Below are positions 1 to 19,513 of a DNA stretch of 64,000 nt, in pieces. Source of the DNA: Salminus brasiliensis (Eukaryota; Chordata; Actinopteri; Characiformes; Bryconidae). Location of the stretch: contig NC_132881.1 of NCBI RefSeq assembly GCF_030463535.1, positions 4,432,026-4,496,025 on the forward strand, given 5' to 3'. Below the pieces are notes generated by a model. That model saw nothing but the letters and a program-made list of their open reading frames with translations. It made no database searches and was not told where the DNA came from. The position numbers and the translations under genes were made by a program. Positions within the stretch are counted from its first letter, which is position 1; every line of letters begins with the position of its first letter.

Positions 1-285
1 TCCCCCAAGCCATCAGAATCCTCAACTCAACATCTTTCCTTCTGTCCATTTGTGTTGGTTTTCCCCATGTGATCCTCCCTTGCCTCCGCCCTTGTTCTTA
101 GTGTTCCCACTTGTGCCTCCTTCATAGCCCCGCCCTCTCGTGATCTCACCCGGGTGTACCTTGTCAGTCTCTGTGTACATATAGAGTATTTGTTCTATGG
201 TTCTTTGTCTGGTCTTGTGAGCGACCCCATCTGTGCCCTGTCTGTGCATTAAATATATTAAGACCAGATAAGATTAAGATGATGA

Positions 286-455
286 TGAGGGTTCGATACC
301 CAGGCTCTGCAAGCTGCCACTGTTGGGCCCTTGAGCAAGGCCCTCTCTGCTCCCTGTGTGTGTGTGCTCACTGCCCCTAGTTCACTAGTGTGTGGAGGAC
401 ACATTTCACTGTACATAGTACAGTAACAGATACGTGCACCTTTACCTTGTGTTTG
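286..455 (+). repeat. tRNA-derived SINE-like copy (family 2)
   Basis: It contains a Pol III B-box-like GGTTCGATACC at 289-299, followed by the phrase 'gttgggcccttgagcaagg' typical of a widespread fish SINE body. Related copies are seen at about 12.23-12.41 kb, 25.15-25.32 kb and 62.12-62.31 kb. The 5' A-box half is not clear here, so the copy is probably truncated. Confidence 0.55.
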
Positions 456-769
456 ATTTGCATCCCAATATCACAAATAGTCCCTTCTATTTTTTTGTAT
501 ACTGATGTTGGTTTGTCCAATTACTTTTGAGCCTGTGAAAAAGGAGGAAGTAGGTAAAAACAGCTGTAATTATTAAACTATTAATGCAATATTCTCAATA
601 AGTCAAAATCACAAAAATTGCGACATTCTCCAAAGACATCGCAGGCATAATTTCAACAGATATCCAGCAAAATACCCACCATGATTAGGGTGAGCTCAGC
701 TCAGCAGGTTATCACTGTACTACAATACTGATATCAACACACTAGCTAACCAAAGGGATTGTTAGGTCA

Positions 770-777
<8 letters not shown>

Positions 778-803
<26 letters not shown>
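778..803. repeat. (CA)n microsatellite
   Basis: An uninterrupted run of CA dinucleotides inside ATRNL1 intron 1. Confidence 0.9.
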
Positions 804-804
<1 letters not shown>

Positions 805-2639
805 TTTAGATCTAGACTCTACAATTGTTCTGCATTCAGAAAACTCCACATTCAAGAATATTCAGGGGCGAACAACAATAGGGACAAGAGCCTGAAGTTA
901 GAAAGCTGCATATTAGGTTATTCCACCCCAGACTAGCAAGAAGAAGATCTGACAGGCTTTCTCTGAACAAAGCCTCTCTCTTTAGTCTTTTCCCCACTTT
1001 CTGTCACAGAGAAAGAGCTGATTATCTCAGTCCCTGAGGTTGAAATGTTCTCAGTGTGGTTAGACTTGCTCCAGGACTGCTCCTCACTTCCTCTGCTGTG
1101 TTCTGTGCTGTAAATAGTGGGATATATATATAGAGAGAGGAGCTACAGAGCATGATCTACAGGGAGGGAGGGAGGGGCTGTATGAAGGTATCAGTGTCTG
1201 AAGATTGACAGATGTCACAGTTTCTGCTGAGAAGCCAGATTATTTGTCCAGACTGAATGAACACTCCTTTCTTCAAACCCAGTGAAGAACTCGGCTGTTC
1301 GGAGATTAAAAAATTTCACAATTTCTCAATTTTTGTTCTTTAGGTCGATGTTTGGACGATGATCAGATGAAATACGACTATTTTGCGCTTCAGAATTGAG
1401 CAGGAAGTCGTTATAAAATATGACTTCCATCATTCGGACTAGGGTTAGGTAGTTCATTTTAGTTCATTTTAATGTAGTAGAATGATGCTTGTATTTACCC
1501 TGTGGTTTAAGCCCAGTCCTGAACTGCATGGTATTTGTCAGTAGAAAGAAAAATACAATTCACAGCTAGGCTTAATACTTTTGTGGGAACCTAGCCCTGC
1601 AGGTACTCTCCCAAGTACAGACCCTGTAGTTCACACCTCTTCACATTCATGACCACATTACTGTTATGATTATATGATTACATAATTAACAGTTTCATAG
1701 GTCCTAAAATCTAGAACCCTGTGGCACTTCACAAGGTAAGGATTTCTAATTGAACAGTACATTAAAATAAGAATAATTTACAGAAAGAGAAATCAGCCCA
1801 ATAAGGATGTCTTTTCTCTGTGATATCTAAGTCCCACATAACTAACCTACTGGTTAGATCTTCACAAGCTTAACTGAAGGCCTAAGATGTCCCTAAGATT
1901 CCCCATCTACATATATATACTGGTCCACCGGTCTCTATATATATTGAAATCTGATTGCTGTGTGGGACGGAATGCAAATATATGCAAATGTGGACGCTGC
2001 ACTGCACTTATTACTGGTGTTTTGGTTGTACTGGGAAGGGTTATGGTAGTGGAATGCATGTTGAAGAGATGGATGTTATAGCATGTGGCTCAGATGGATC
2101 TCAGACCTCCTCCTGAAGTGGAGGATGAGGCTTGTGAGGCTTGGCCTTATCCAGATTAGAGCTAGGCGATATGGTAAAAACACAGATTATAATCTGTTTA
2201 TAATGAAACGCGCAGTCGATCAGTGTTTATTAAGCACTATCAATGTCCTCAATATACGAAGAAAAGAAGAAAATTGATCACCATGCAATTTTAAGCGATA
2301 TGAAGTATCCCATATAAATGGGATAACTGAGGTGTAAATGGGGTAACTGAGAAACCAGAGGGTCCAGAAGTCCAGTGGGTGGGTCCTCTGGAAGTTCTAG
2401 ATACGTCACTAAGCAGCATTACGACTAAATGTTCATGTTTAATCTAGAAAGGCCAAGTTTGTTAGCTCCAACATACTTCGAGAAGCCCTTAAATGGCCAA
2501 TAAGAAATTAGCATTATTGTAGAGGTGTTTTTTTTTTTTTTTAGAGGTTTGACATGCATGGCCAGACCTGAAAGCCAAGCCACTAATAGTCTCAGTTGTG
2601 ACTTTAAATTGACCTCCGACACACTATACACACAATCCC

Positions 2640-2865
2640 TTGTGGTTGTTGCGGCGCAATAGATAACACCACTACCTGCTACATTACAACACCATGTGGG
2701 AGACCAGGGTTCGATGCCTGGTCTGGGTGATTATGCTGCGCTACACCAATAAGAGTCCTTGGGCCAGACTCCTAACACTACATTGGCCCTCCTCTGTGAT
2801 ATGAATAACCTTGTATGTCGCTCTGGATAAGAGCGTCTGCTAAAATGCCGTAAATGTAAATACCT
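2640..2865 (+). repeat. tRNA-derived SINE (family 1), near full length
   Basis: The head carries an A-box-like stretch (gcggcgcaatagataacacc) and a B box GGTTCGATGCC at 2708-2718. The tail reads through 'gataagagcgtctgctaaa' to short 'gtaaat' repeats. The same body occurs in reverse orientation at about 31.64-31.83, 32.37-32.57, 44.39-44.61 and 57.31-57.46 kb, so this is an active-in-the-past dispersed family. Confidence 0.7.
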
Positions 2866-3573
2866 GCTGAGAAAATTCATATATATATATACATAATGCA
2901 GCCTGGATGGCAAGTTCAGAATCTGCACATTCAGCAGAATTTACCCCCTTGTTTCCCTGAGCTAGGGCTGGGAAATAATTCAACATAACGCATTTCAAGG
3001 CATTTCAAGGCATTTTCTCCATGGGCGATCTAGGAGGGTATAAGAAACACAGTGTAGAAACAGGCTACGAGGGGTTAGAGGCATTGCTATTAGAGATCAA
3101 CAAATAAATCACCACCTACTTACAATATTTTACACCAGGCCAATGCCCATAACAGGACCCACCCACGTTCCTTTGGGCAATGCAGCGTACTGAACTCAAA
3201 TCCAGTGCTCTGGGACGGACACCAGATGTCACAGAGGACAGAGGACTGGGTTCACTGTCATATATATGGACAGAAGCTTTAGAAGCAGCCTTATAAACAA
3301 AAAGTGAAATCCACAGGGTTACGCTCGCTGCTGATTTGTCCAGCTGGATGCAGTTGGATGTAGCATTTGTTGTGTGAATGCAAAAGGGTCCAAATATCTA
3401 CTTTTAAGGAATAAATACATTATAATACATTATAATATATTATAATATATTGTCTTAACAGCCACCGTCCCTTTCTAAAATATGTTTGGGGCAAAAGCTT
3501 TGCTCAGAAGTGTCATGAAACATAAAACATGTTTACATCATGAAATTCCTCTCTAAAATACATAAACACCCAC

Positions 3574-3812
3574 CTGGATCTCCCCTGACAGTGCTGACAC
3601 TGGTCCCCCACCCACCCATGGTCACAGAGGCAGGTCCCGTTAACGCAGCTCCCACTGAAGCAGCGCTGCTCGCAGGTCCCAGGGAGGAGGGCTCCGGTGC
3701 AGAGGAACAGACGACAGCAAAACAGTGTCCACAGACCTCTCCTCAGCCACAGTCCATCCTGAAAAACTCCAGCAGAGAAAGACGAGGACTTCATTTCTGT
3801 CCTAAAACTCAT
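3574..3812 (-). CDS. ATRNL1: Attractin-like protein 1, first coding exon
   Basis: This is the first coding exon of a large membrane protein related to attractin (CUB, kelch, C-type lectin, PSI and EGF domains in the family). Reading on the minus strand from ATG at 3812 (a second in-frame ATG is at 3794), the exon gives 79 codons plus two bases. It contains a hydrophobic signal/anchor stretch around residues 27-44 (LWTLFCCRLFLCTGALL), then an EGF-like module with CFSGSCVNGTCLCDHGWVGD and QCQHCQGR. That module closely resembles the start of vertebrate ATRNL1 and is less like ATRN itself. A good donor (gtgggt) follows at 3573. The remaining exons lie to the left of the window. The N-terminal leader is shorter than the Gly/Pro-rich human one as I recall it. 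Choice of start between the two ATGs is uncertain. A 107-aa plus-strand reading frame over the same bases is a shadow. Confidence 0.87.
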
Positions 3813-4224
3813 AACTCCAGCGATATGGACCCTGAAGCCATGATGCCTTCGCTTAATAATTAATAATAATAATTTAAATAATTTTTTTAATTAATTGTGG
3901 CCACAAAATAATGCACTATTTAACAATTACGTGTATATTTTCGACTCGTACATTGTTATTAAAATCAAATAATTAAAAAGTTCAAATTAAAAATTCCAGC
4001 GCGCGGGGAGAGTGCCCGGATGTGCTGCTATGTTTTTAATTATTATTATTTTTCGTTGAGCAGCTCCAACATGACATAATTCCGTTTAAAAGTGATAAAA
4101 TCCCACAACCGCGGTAATAAAAGAGTAGTTTTAAATGAAACACGCTGCTAGCGCTGTCTGAACCGCCTCTCAGCGAGTTAGCCAGACAGCTGGTGTGGGG
4201 TTGTTTTTTTTCCCACCTGTATAA

Positions 4225-4340
4225 CGACAGTCCCCGCCCCCGCTGCGCCTGGATTGGCTATTAGATCGTTCATTCAAGTGATTTGCTTTCTGATTGGTGG
4301 ATATCAACAGAAAACGCGATATTGGCAGCCAATCGCAGCG
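4225..4340 (-). promoter_or_regulatory. ATRNL1: CCAAT/GC-box promoter of ATRNL1
   Basis: About 0.4 kb upstream of the ATRNL1 start there is a GC-rich patch with a GC box (tccccgcccccg, 4231-4242) and four CCAAT motifs: ATTGG at 4253, 4293 and 4321, and CCAAT at 4329. No TATA box is obvious. Clusters of NF-Y and Sp1-type sites are typical of TATA-less CpG promoters, so this fits the ATRNL1 core promoter. The segment 3813-4224 would then be 5' UTR/leader. The transcription start is not determined. Confidence 0.6.
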
Positions 4341-4385
4341 ATTGTAGCCGGGACGTGTCGGAATAGGAGTGGGAGGAAAAACAGG

Positions 4386-5558
4386 CGGACGATAGCAGAT
4401 AGACAGACGGAGGGATGGAGGGATAGATAGATGGACACATGGATAGATGGATGAATATATGGATGGATGGATAGATGGATAGACAGATATGTAGATAGAC
4501 AGAGTGATGGATGGATGAATGGACAGATGGGTGGATGGATGGATGGATAGATAGATGAATGGATGGCTAGATGGATGGATAGATAGATGGATGGATGGAT
4601 AGATGGATGGATGGATGGATAGATAGACAGAGTGATAGATAGATGGATGGATGGCTAGATGGATGGATAGATAGATGGATGGATGGATAGATGGATGGAT
4701 GGATGGATAGATAGACAGAGTGATAGATGGATGGATGGATGGATGGATGGATAGATAGACAGAGTGATAGATGGATGGATGGATAGATGGATGGATGGAT
4801 AGATGGATGGATGGATGGATAGATAGATAGAGTGATAGATGGATGGATGGATGGATAGACAGAGTGATAGATGGATGGATGGCTAGATGGATGGATAGAT
4901 GGATGGATGGATGGATAGATAGATAAACAGAGTGATAGATGGATGGATATATAAACAGAGTGATGGATGGATGGATGGATAGATAGAGTGATAGATGGAT
5001 GGATGGCTAGATGGATGGATGGATGGATAGATGGATGGATAGATGGATGGATGGATGGATGGCTAGATGGATGGATGGATGGATAGATAGATAAACAGAG
5101 TGATGGATGGATGGATAGATAGAGTGATGGATGGATGGCTAGATGGATGGATGGATGGATAGATGGATGGATAGATGGATGGATGGATGGCTAGATGGAT
5201 GGATGGATGGATAGATAGATAAACAGAGTGATGGATGGATGGATAGATAGACAGAGTGATAGATGGATGGATGGATAGATAGAGTGATAGATGGATGGAT
5301 GGATAGATAGACAGAGTGATAGATGGATGGATGGATAGATAGACAGAGTGATAGATGGATGGATGGATATATAAACAGAGTGATAGATGGATGGATGGAT
5401 ATATAAACAGAGTGATAGATGGATGGATGGATAGATAGATGGATGGATGGATGGCTAGATGGATGGATGGATGGATAGATGGATGATTGGATGGATGGAC
5501 AGATGGGTGGATGGACAGATACATAGATGGATGGATGGATGGATGGATAGATGGAAAG
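4386..5558. repeat. GGAT/GATA tetranucleotide satellite with higher-order units
   Basis: About 1.17 kb of ggat, gata and gatg tetramers with recurring interruptions such as 'agacagagtgatagatgg', 'ggctagatgg' and 'tatataaacagagtgat', giving a higher-order structure. The minus strand is open in two frames (Pro-Ser-Ile-His repeats), which is a by-product of the repeat and not a gene. It starts within about 50 bp of the ATRNL1 CCAAT cluster. Confidence 0.95.
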
Positions 5559-5621
5559 ATTCCCCAAGGAAATGTAGTTGTATTTCCCCTCGATAGCAGT
5601 GATTTAAAGCAACAGCCTCAT

Positions 5622-5865
5622 AAACCAAATCAAACCAAATTTATTTGTTTAGCACTTTTTACATCTGTTGTCGTCACAAAGCCGCTTTACACAACCAGTA
5701 ATTAGTAAAAGACAGAAAAAAATCAATAAAGACCCCCAGTGAGCAGCCAACAGAGAGAGAAACTCCCTCAGAGCTGGAGGAAGAAACCTTATGAGGAACC
5801 AAGACTCACCAGGGGGACCCAACCCGTCCTCCTCTGATCAGAACTATAAGTCACCAAACCACCTA
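5622..5865 (+). repeat. Interspersed repeat ('agaaaccttatgaggaacc' family)
   Basis: The sequence 'atttatttgtttagcac ... aagccgctttacac ... gaggaagaaaccttatgaggaaccaagactc ... gtcctcctctg' is a dispersed motif known from many fish genomes. I recognise the wording but cannot assign a named family. It is not coding. Confidence 0.55.
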
Positions 5866-7868
5866 AACTGTTGTACTGCTCAGATGTGCAACATATTTAT
5901 AACTGTAATATAATAATCATGGTGTAGTATAACTTAATATAGTCATGGCAGTGATGGTCAGAGTAATGAGAGTACAGGTAAACACCTAGATCCCTGTGCT
6001 GACTGGGGATTATAATCTTGCACAGATCATAATGATTATAATGCCTATTAATTAATTAATGCCTTTAATTAAAAAGAATGCCAGAAAATATCCACAAGCT
6101 AAAGTTTACAAATCCCAGAGGTCCTGGCTTTAGGCCTGTGCACTTTCCACTACCTCTGTAATGTAGAGTTCACTGTTTCTATTAATACATTGACCAGCTG
6201 AACTGTCTTTTTCACTGAAGCTCTGTGTCCCATTACTGACCTTCCTTTCAACGTAGCAACGTAGTTTGTTTCTTGGGTGGATGTTGGATGATCCCAAAGA
6301 GCTCAATGCTGAAGGGGTTGAATTAGAGCTTGAAATGCATGATTTCACTGTTGTTGTTCACTGAGAAAGAGCAGATTGGACAGATGGTAGGTGCTATTGC
6401 GTAATCTCTGAAATTGGATACCAAATGTTTTTTTTTTTCAGTCTTGTTTACCATACCTTACCTGACCAGGGTTCAATCACTGATATGTTCACAGCATGCT
6501 AGACGACGCATGACGACTTGCACCCATTGCTGACACAGATGTGCACATGCACACACACACACAGCTTGTCTAGTCCCTGTAGAGAAGTATTACCAATAGA
6601 TTAGGACTCTCTGGAGCAGATAAACATGAACCTATTGGCACCATGCTGCCTAATGCCAGGCGTGGGCTAGAGGGGTATAAAGCCCCCCAGACTAGTACTT
6701 CGAAAAAAGAACCAGCTTTGTCTGTAATAACAGCTTTAAGTATGTTGGGATGAGTTTCTACCAGCTTTGCTCACTTTTTGGGAGGGATTTATTTGCTCCA
6801 GGTTGTTCAGGGTTGTGTCTGGATGTTCAACAGAGCCTTATATTCTCAACTTGATTGAGACTTGGTTTTGCAGAACATGCAGAATTGCGCTGTATTTTCC
6901 CCATCCGTCTGTCCTTTAACAAGAAGCCCAGTCTCAACTGCGGAAAAACATCCCTACAACGTGATGCTGGTAAGATGGTGTTTGCTGAGGAATGAACAGT
7001 GTTGGGTTTATACTAAACATTTCAATTTTTACCACAAAACCCAACCCCACATTTTATCTGGGTCACTTCAATGCTATCGGACAAAAAACAGACATGCCTG
7101 ACTGTGTTCTTTTCTTCAGTATTGACTTCTGTGTAGACACAGGCCACACAGGCTGCTTGTACACTGACTGACCTTTACTCTATTCTCATTCACTGAACTC
7201 TGTAGCTCCTTCAAAGTGATGCTTGGCCTCTCTGTGGCTTCTTTCAATTACATGTACATTTATGGACACTTATGGCATTTAGAAGATGCTCTTATCTGAA
7301 GTGCTTGATCATTCCTGCAGAATATCCAAAGTTAGTCTTTATAGACTCAGAATTCAAGATACCTTTGAGACAAGACCCTGCAAGAAATGAGCACCCATAA
7401 ATAATCACACAAGATAGCAAGTGATTGTGCTGTTCAGACACTCACAGGGACACTCACTGGTGCCTTGCTCTGATGCTTTGATTGTTTTGAGGGACAGCCT
7501 TGTCTAAGCAGTGCCTGCCAACTTATCCAAGAGTGATTACTAGGATAATTAGTATCAATAGTATTATTTTGTAGTCTTTTCCTGTCTTGAGCATGTCTCC
7601 ACTGTCCCCAATATCATTAGAATGCTCTTTGGTCTTCACAGCTGTCCATTAGCTTTCTATTAGATTCACAGTCTGACCAATTGTGCTTGAATTTTAAGGG
7701 GCTTTTATCCAGAAAGAGTGATTTTAAGCCAATCGGGCTTTGTTTGCCATTGTTACACCAACAAGTTTAAACCTGGAATTTGTACAGTACAGAAGTTAAT
7801 TACATAAAAACTATATTATTTTTAAATCCATTCATTTTAAGGCTTAGTGATTTAAAAGTAAAATAATG
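5866..7868. other. Intergenic sequence between ATRNL1 promoter and HABP2
   Basis: No gene is seen. At about 6500-6710 is a fragment of the fish DNA-transposon-like element also found near 21.3-21.8 and 53.5-54.0 kb (shared 'ggagcagataaacatg', 'gggctagaggggtat'). Around 7260-7310 is a diverged copy of the 'ggcatttagcagacgctctt' SINE tail. The rest shows nothing notable. Confidence 0.5.
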
Positions 7869-8296
7869 TATATGACAAAACAGCAAAGTGATTTTATTAA
7901 AGTCACTTTAATTAATTAATTTAGTTAATTTGAAAAACACCACATTATTAGGAACCTTAGACCTTGTATTTAGGCCCACAATGCATAACTACTAGCATAA
8001 CAACAGTTCCATAGGCCCCAAAATTAAACCCTGTGGAATCCCACAAGATATGCTATATAGCAAATAATTCACACTAGTTTCTGCATTAGGATTAATAACA
8101 AAACAATGGCCCCCAACCCCAGGGTGCAAGGGGTTAATATGATACATACTTTAAATGATGTTTCAGCCCCAGTTCACCCTAAACTCTTGCCTTCACCAGG
8201 GACAAAGTCTGAACAAACATTTTCCACCTCTGGCAAATAGTAAAAGCTTAATAGTAAAAAGATAAAGAGTCCAATATTGGGATGAGGACAAGGACA
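7869..8296 (+). repeat. Recently duplicated element, copy A (upstream of HABP2)
   Basis: About 420 bp that recur almost base for base at 10180-10593 inside a HABP2 intron; only a few substitutions and one small indel near the start are visible. A much more diverged piece is at about 1685-1735. Copy A ends roughly 140 bp before the HABP2 start codon, so it may contribute to the promoter or first exon. Confidence 0.85.
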
Positions 8297-8351
8297 GATC
8301 AGATCAGTGTGTGTACAGTGTACACACACAAACACACACACACACAAGCAC

Positions 8352-8364
8352 AGGTCACCGACCT
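8352..8364 (+). promoter_or_regulatory. Possible nuclear-receptor IR-1 site
   Basis: AGGTCA, one base, then CGACCT: an inverted repeat spaced by one base with a single departure from the ideal half-site, as bound by FXR-RXR. HABP2 is a liver gene in mammals, which makes the site plausible. It is a short motif and could be chance; also a splice-acceptor-like sequence follows at 8381, so this may be intronic. Confidence 0.3.
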
Positions 8365-8435
8365 TTTTCTGACTGTTGCAGCCAGTGAACTACAGAGAGT
8401 TGCCTTATGGTTTGTCACTCTGCCCAGCAACCACC

Positions 8436-16792
<8,357 letters not shown>

Positions 16793-18947
16793 ACCCCTCT
16801 GGAGAGCCGAGCACTAATACTTCTGTGGGAACTGAGCTGAAAAAGAGAAGGCATGTCCACCTGTTCCTGTGTGTGAGTTGGGAAACCAAAGCCCAGGTGT
16901 TGCCTCATAGCAAAACTCTGGGTTATTTGAGTAACTGTACAAGTAAAAGAAGTAAAAGCGCTGTTGGTTCTTGCTTGGTGTTTTCTTCATTTACTTATGG
17001 GACTTATCAGAGGTCCCCCCATCTCACAAGCACAAGCTAAGTGACTTGGCTGTGCTAAATTGCACCTAGGTGTGAGTGTGTGAGGTACCCTGCAATGTCC
17101 TGAGGGCATTCCTGCCCTGCGCCCAATGATTCTGGGTAGGTTCTGGACCCACCATGACCGTGACCAGGTAAAAGTTGATAAGAAGATGGATAGATGTATG
17201 GATGGCGTGTGGGGAAGCCTAAACCCTCCAGTAAAAATATATCCAGATGTCTCCAAGGAAGAGGCAAGAGCAGGACGTATGCTGGAAAACATTTATTGGC
17301 TCAATCACTTTTACAGTACTAGCATACTGGTGACCACGGTGGTCCACCTTGCTGAGCTGGGCCCCCAACATCATTAGATGCTAATGTAGTGTACTGCTGC
17401 ATAACTTAATCCTATAAGAACTGCTAGGTAGTTGTATATCCCCCCCAGCTTATCACCCAGTGCTTCTTTGCCCAGGAGGTTCATGAAGCTAGTGAATTAG
17501 CTCTGGAATCTTGTATGAATCTAAATGATCTAGCAAACTCCTGCTGTCTGCTCTGTGCCTCGGCTAACTTTTGCTAACCTTTGCTAAGCCCTTTTTCTAG
17601 TAATCATCAAGCATGTCATTCCATCTGTGCTGTACATGTAAGCTACATACGTAGCCACATGCTTTCAGCCGAAAAAAAAGCATGTCTATGACACCAGGGG
17701 GACCAGTCTGGCAAGGGGGGCCACCATGGTTACCACACTGGCTCTGGTAAGTTACACAAAATACCACCCAAACTCAGTATTTAGCTAACACACAAGGTTA
17801 CTGTGCATTACATTAGTGAAAACATGGCTAATTCCTGAGAGGCAAAGAGCTTTCCAACAACAACAGGAGTGTTTTTCCAGTATTTCCTTATGGTAACGGT
17901 TCCCAACCCTGGTCCTGGAGTCTGGGGTGCTGCCAGGGATTTTAGGCCCCATGAAAAGATGGTATACTGGGCCCCACAACTCTAATAATTCTGCCAAAAT
18001 AGTCTATAAATTATTTTCAGACACAGGCCCTAGAATCATTACAGTAGTGGGACAGATCACAGTGATCTAATAAACGACTCTTATAAAGGTGATATAGAGG
18101 GATCTTTGAGTGATGCCTCTAGAACCTGTGAACACTATGGAAAACTGGCCTTTCTTGCTGTTGTGCTTCCCCTAGGGGTAGTTATTCACCCTGCAACAAG
18201 TCAGTGGAGCATCATGATCATTTTGAGTGTACCTGAGCTGAAATAGGTGTGCTAGAGCAGAATAACTCGGACAGGGGGAACTCCCACACCAACCCTATTA
18301 CAGGATGGGGAATCGCCTTATGTGATGCTGCATTAAAAAGGTCACGATAGCTCTGACTGCACATTGGACAATCTGGTGAGAATAGGGTGCCATCCTGGTG
18401 TCTTTGGTTTACAGGAATTCATGTTGATCACATATTCATCACTGTTTGCGTCTTCTGGGCACCATCAGTACCTGAGCAGGGTGTAGTGGGCAATTTTGAA
18501 CACCTAGATGTTATATGACTGGAACAGTGTCAGAGGAGGCCTGGTACAAAGGGCTAAAACGCCCCCAAATACAGCAACCTTTAAAAAGTAAGTGCTGGGA
18601 TCAAAATGCCCTAAAGACTTTTGCTGCTATAAATAAAATACATCAATGTTGGACTATAAGAAGACTATTCGAAGCTGCTGTGACCAATAATGCCTCAATC
18701 CTGGAGTAGTCACCACCAATTCTGTCATTTTTAAACCCGGAAAACCATTAAATTCAATCATTAATGCTGTTAAATATGAAATTGCTTGTTCGTATGCTAA
18801 TTAGGTTGACATGTCTGTATAAGATGGCCTTCAATCTCAGTTATAAGGGCAAAACCTGTGCCTTAAAAATCATTCCCCATCCCTGGACTGGCAACAACTG
18901 TCATGGGCCTTGCTAAGTTGGAGAGGTCCGCCAAGTGGTCACACTTG
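16793..18947. other. Intergenic region, HABP2 3' end to TRIM 3' end
   Basis: The two genes converge here. It holds the HABP2 3' UTR of unknown length and a retroposon 3' end at about 17025-17215. From 17220 to 18947 I see no gene and no clear repeat structure. Confidence 0.5.
17025..17215 (+). repeat. Fish retroposon 3' end with GATG tail
   Basis: The phrases 'ctgtgctaaattgc', 'cctgcgcccaatgattctg', 'tggacccaccatgaccgtg' and a terminal 'gatggatagatgtatgg' tail are a well-known dispersed fish sequence. Its tail has the same tetramers as the satellite at 4.4-5.6 kb. Confidence 0.6.
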
Positions 18948-19513
18948 CTAGGACTTTGCATGAGCAGCATTACAGATTTTGATTGGCTGCGAGTTGCTTC
19001 CTTGAAGATCGTGTCCTGGACACAGAGCCAGCTGTAGGTGGTCTGTGAACGTCCCGACACAGAACGCAAACAGAGGCGTCATGTTGTCCTCCCCCAGGAA
19101 CATCACCAGACCCGCGGGGAAACTGCAAAAGATACCGATCCGGTCAAAGTGAGTGCAGATGGGCAGTGGATGGGACTTGCCGCCGTGCCAGGCCGTGTAA
19201 TCCCCGTCAAAGAACTCCACACACCAGGACCCATCTTTCCGGCCCAGCCAGCAGTTCTCCTGGCGGCCCTTGCGGGGAATGGAGGGGTAGGTGAGGCCCA
19301 GCTCCCAGTACACCTTCCCTCTCACGTCTACCTCCCAGTAATGACGGCCCGAGTCCCAGCTCTGCAGGCTCAGGACGTTGAGGGTGGTGTCAAATCTGCT
19401 CTCGTTGTCAGATACTTCCTGCCATACGCTGGTGAAGGTGGCGCAATCCTTTGATGGGGAAATGATCAGCTTGGGATGGGCCGTATTTGGGTCCAGGGTC
19501 ACTTCGGTCAAGC
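18948..19513 (-). CDS. TRIM exon: PRY-SPRY (B30.2) domain
   Basis: Single exon of 189 codons including the TGA/TAA-type stop ending at 18948. Acceptor ctttcactttctcag, phase 1. Carries the complete B30.2 domain; the central 'WEVDV' and 'WCVEFFDGDYTAWHGG' blocks are intact. Confidence 0.9.

Larger units (their letters stand above)
1..3573 (-). other. ATRNL1: ATRNL1 intron 1 (partial)
   Basis: This stretch lies downstream of the minus-strand first coding exon of ATRNL1, so it is the 5' part of its first intron; the next exon is outside the window. I see no coding exon in it. It holds two tRNA-derived SINE-like copies (about 286-455 and 2640-2865), a CA microsatellite near 778-803, a diverged copy of the repeat duplicated around HABP2 (about 1685-1735), and a gggcgatatgg-type repeat terminus near 2160. 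The remainder, for example 460-1680 and 2870-3570, is ordinary unique-looking intronic sequence. Confidence 0.6.

Noticed and set aside
3540..3863. 107-codon plus-strand frame
   Set aside because: Lies exactly opposite the ATRNL1 exon, whose EGF cysteine pattern and donor site are convincing.
5063..5567. Two 142-153-codon minus-strand open frames of Pro-Ser-Ile-His repeats
   Set aside because: They are translations of the GGAT/GATA satellite; tetramer arrays without stops are open by composition.
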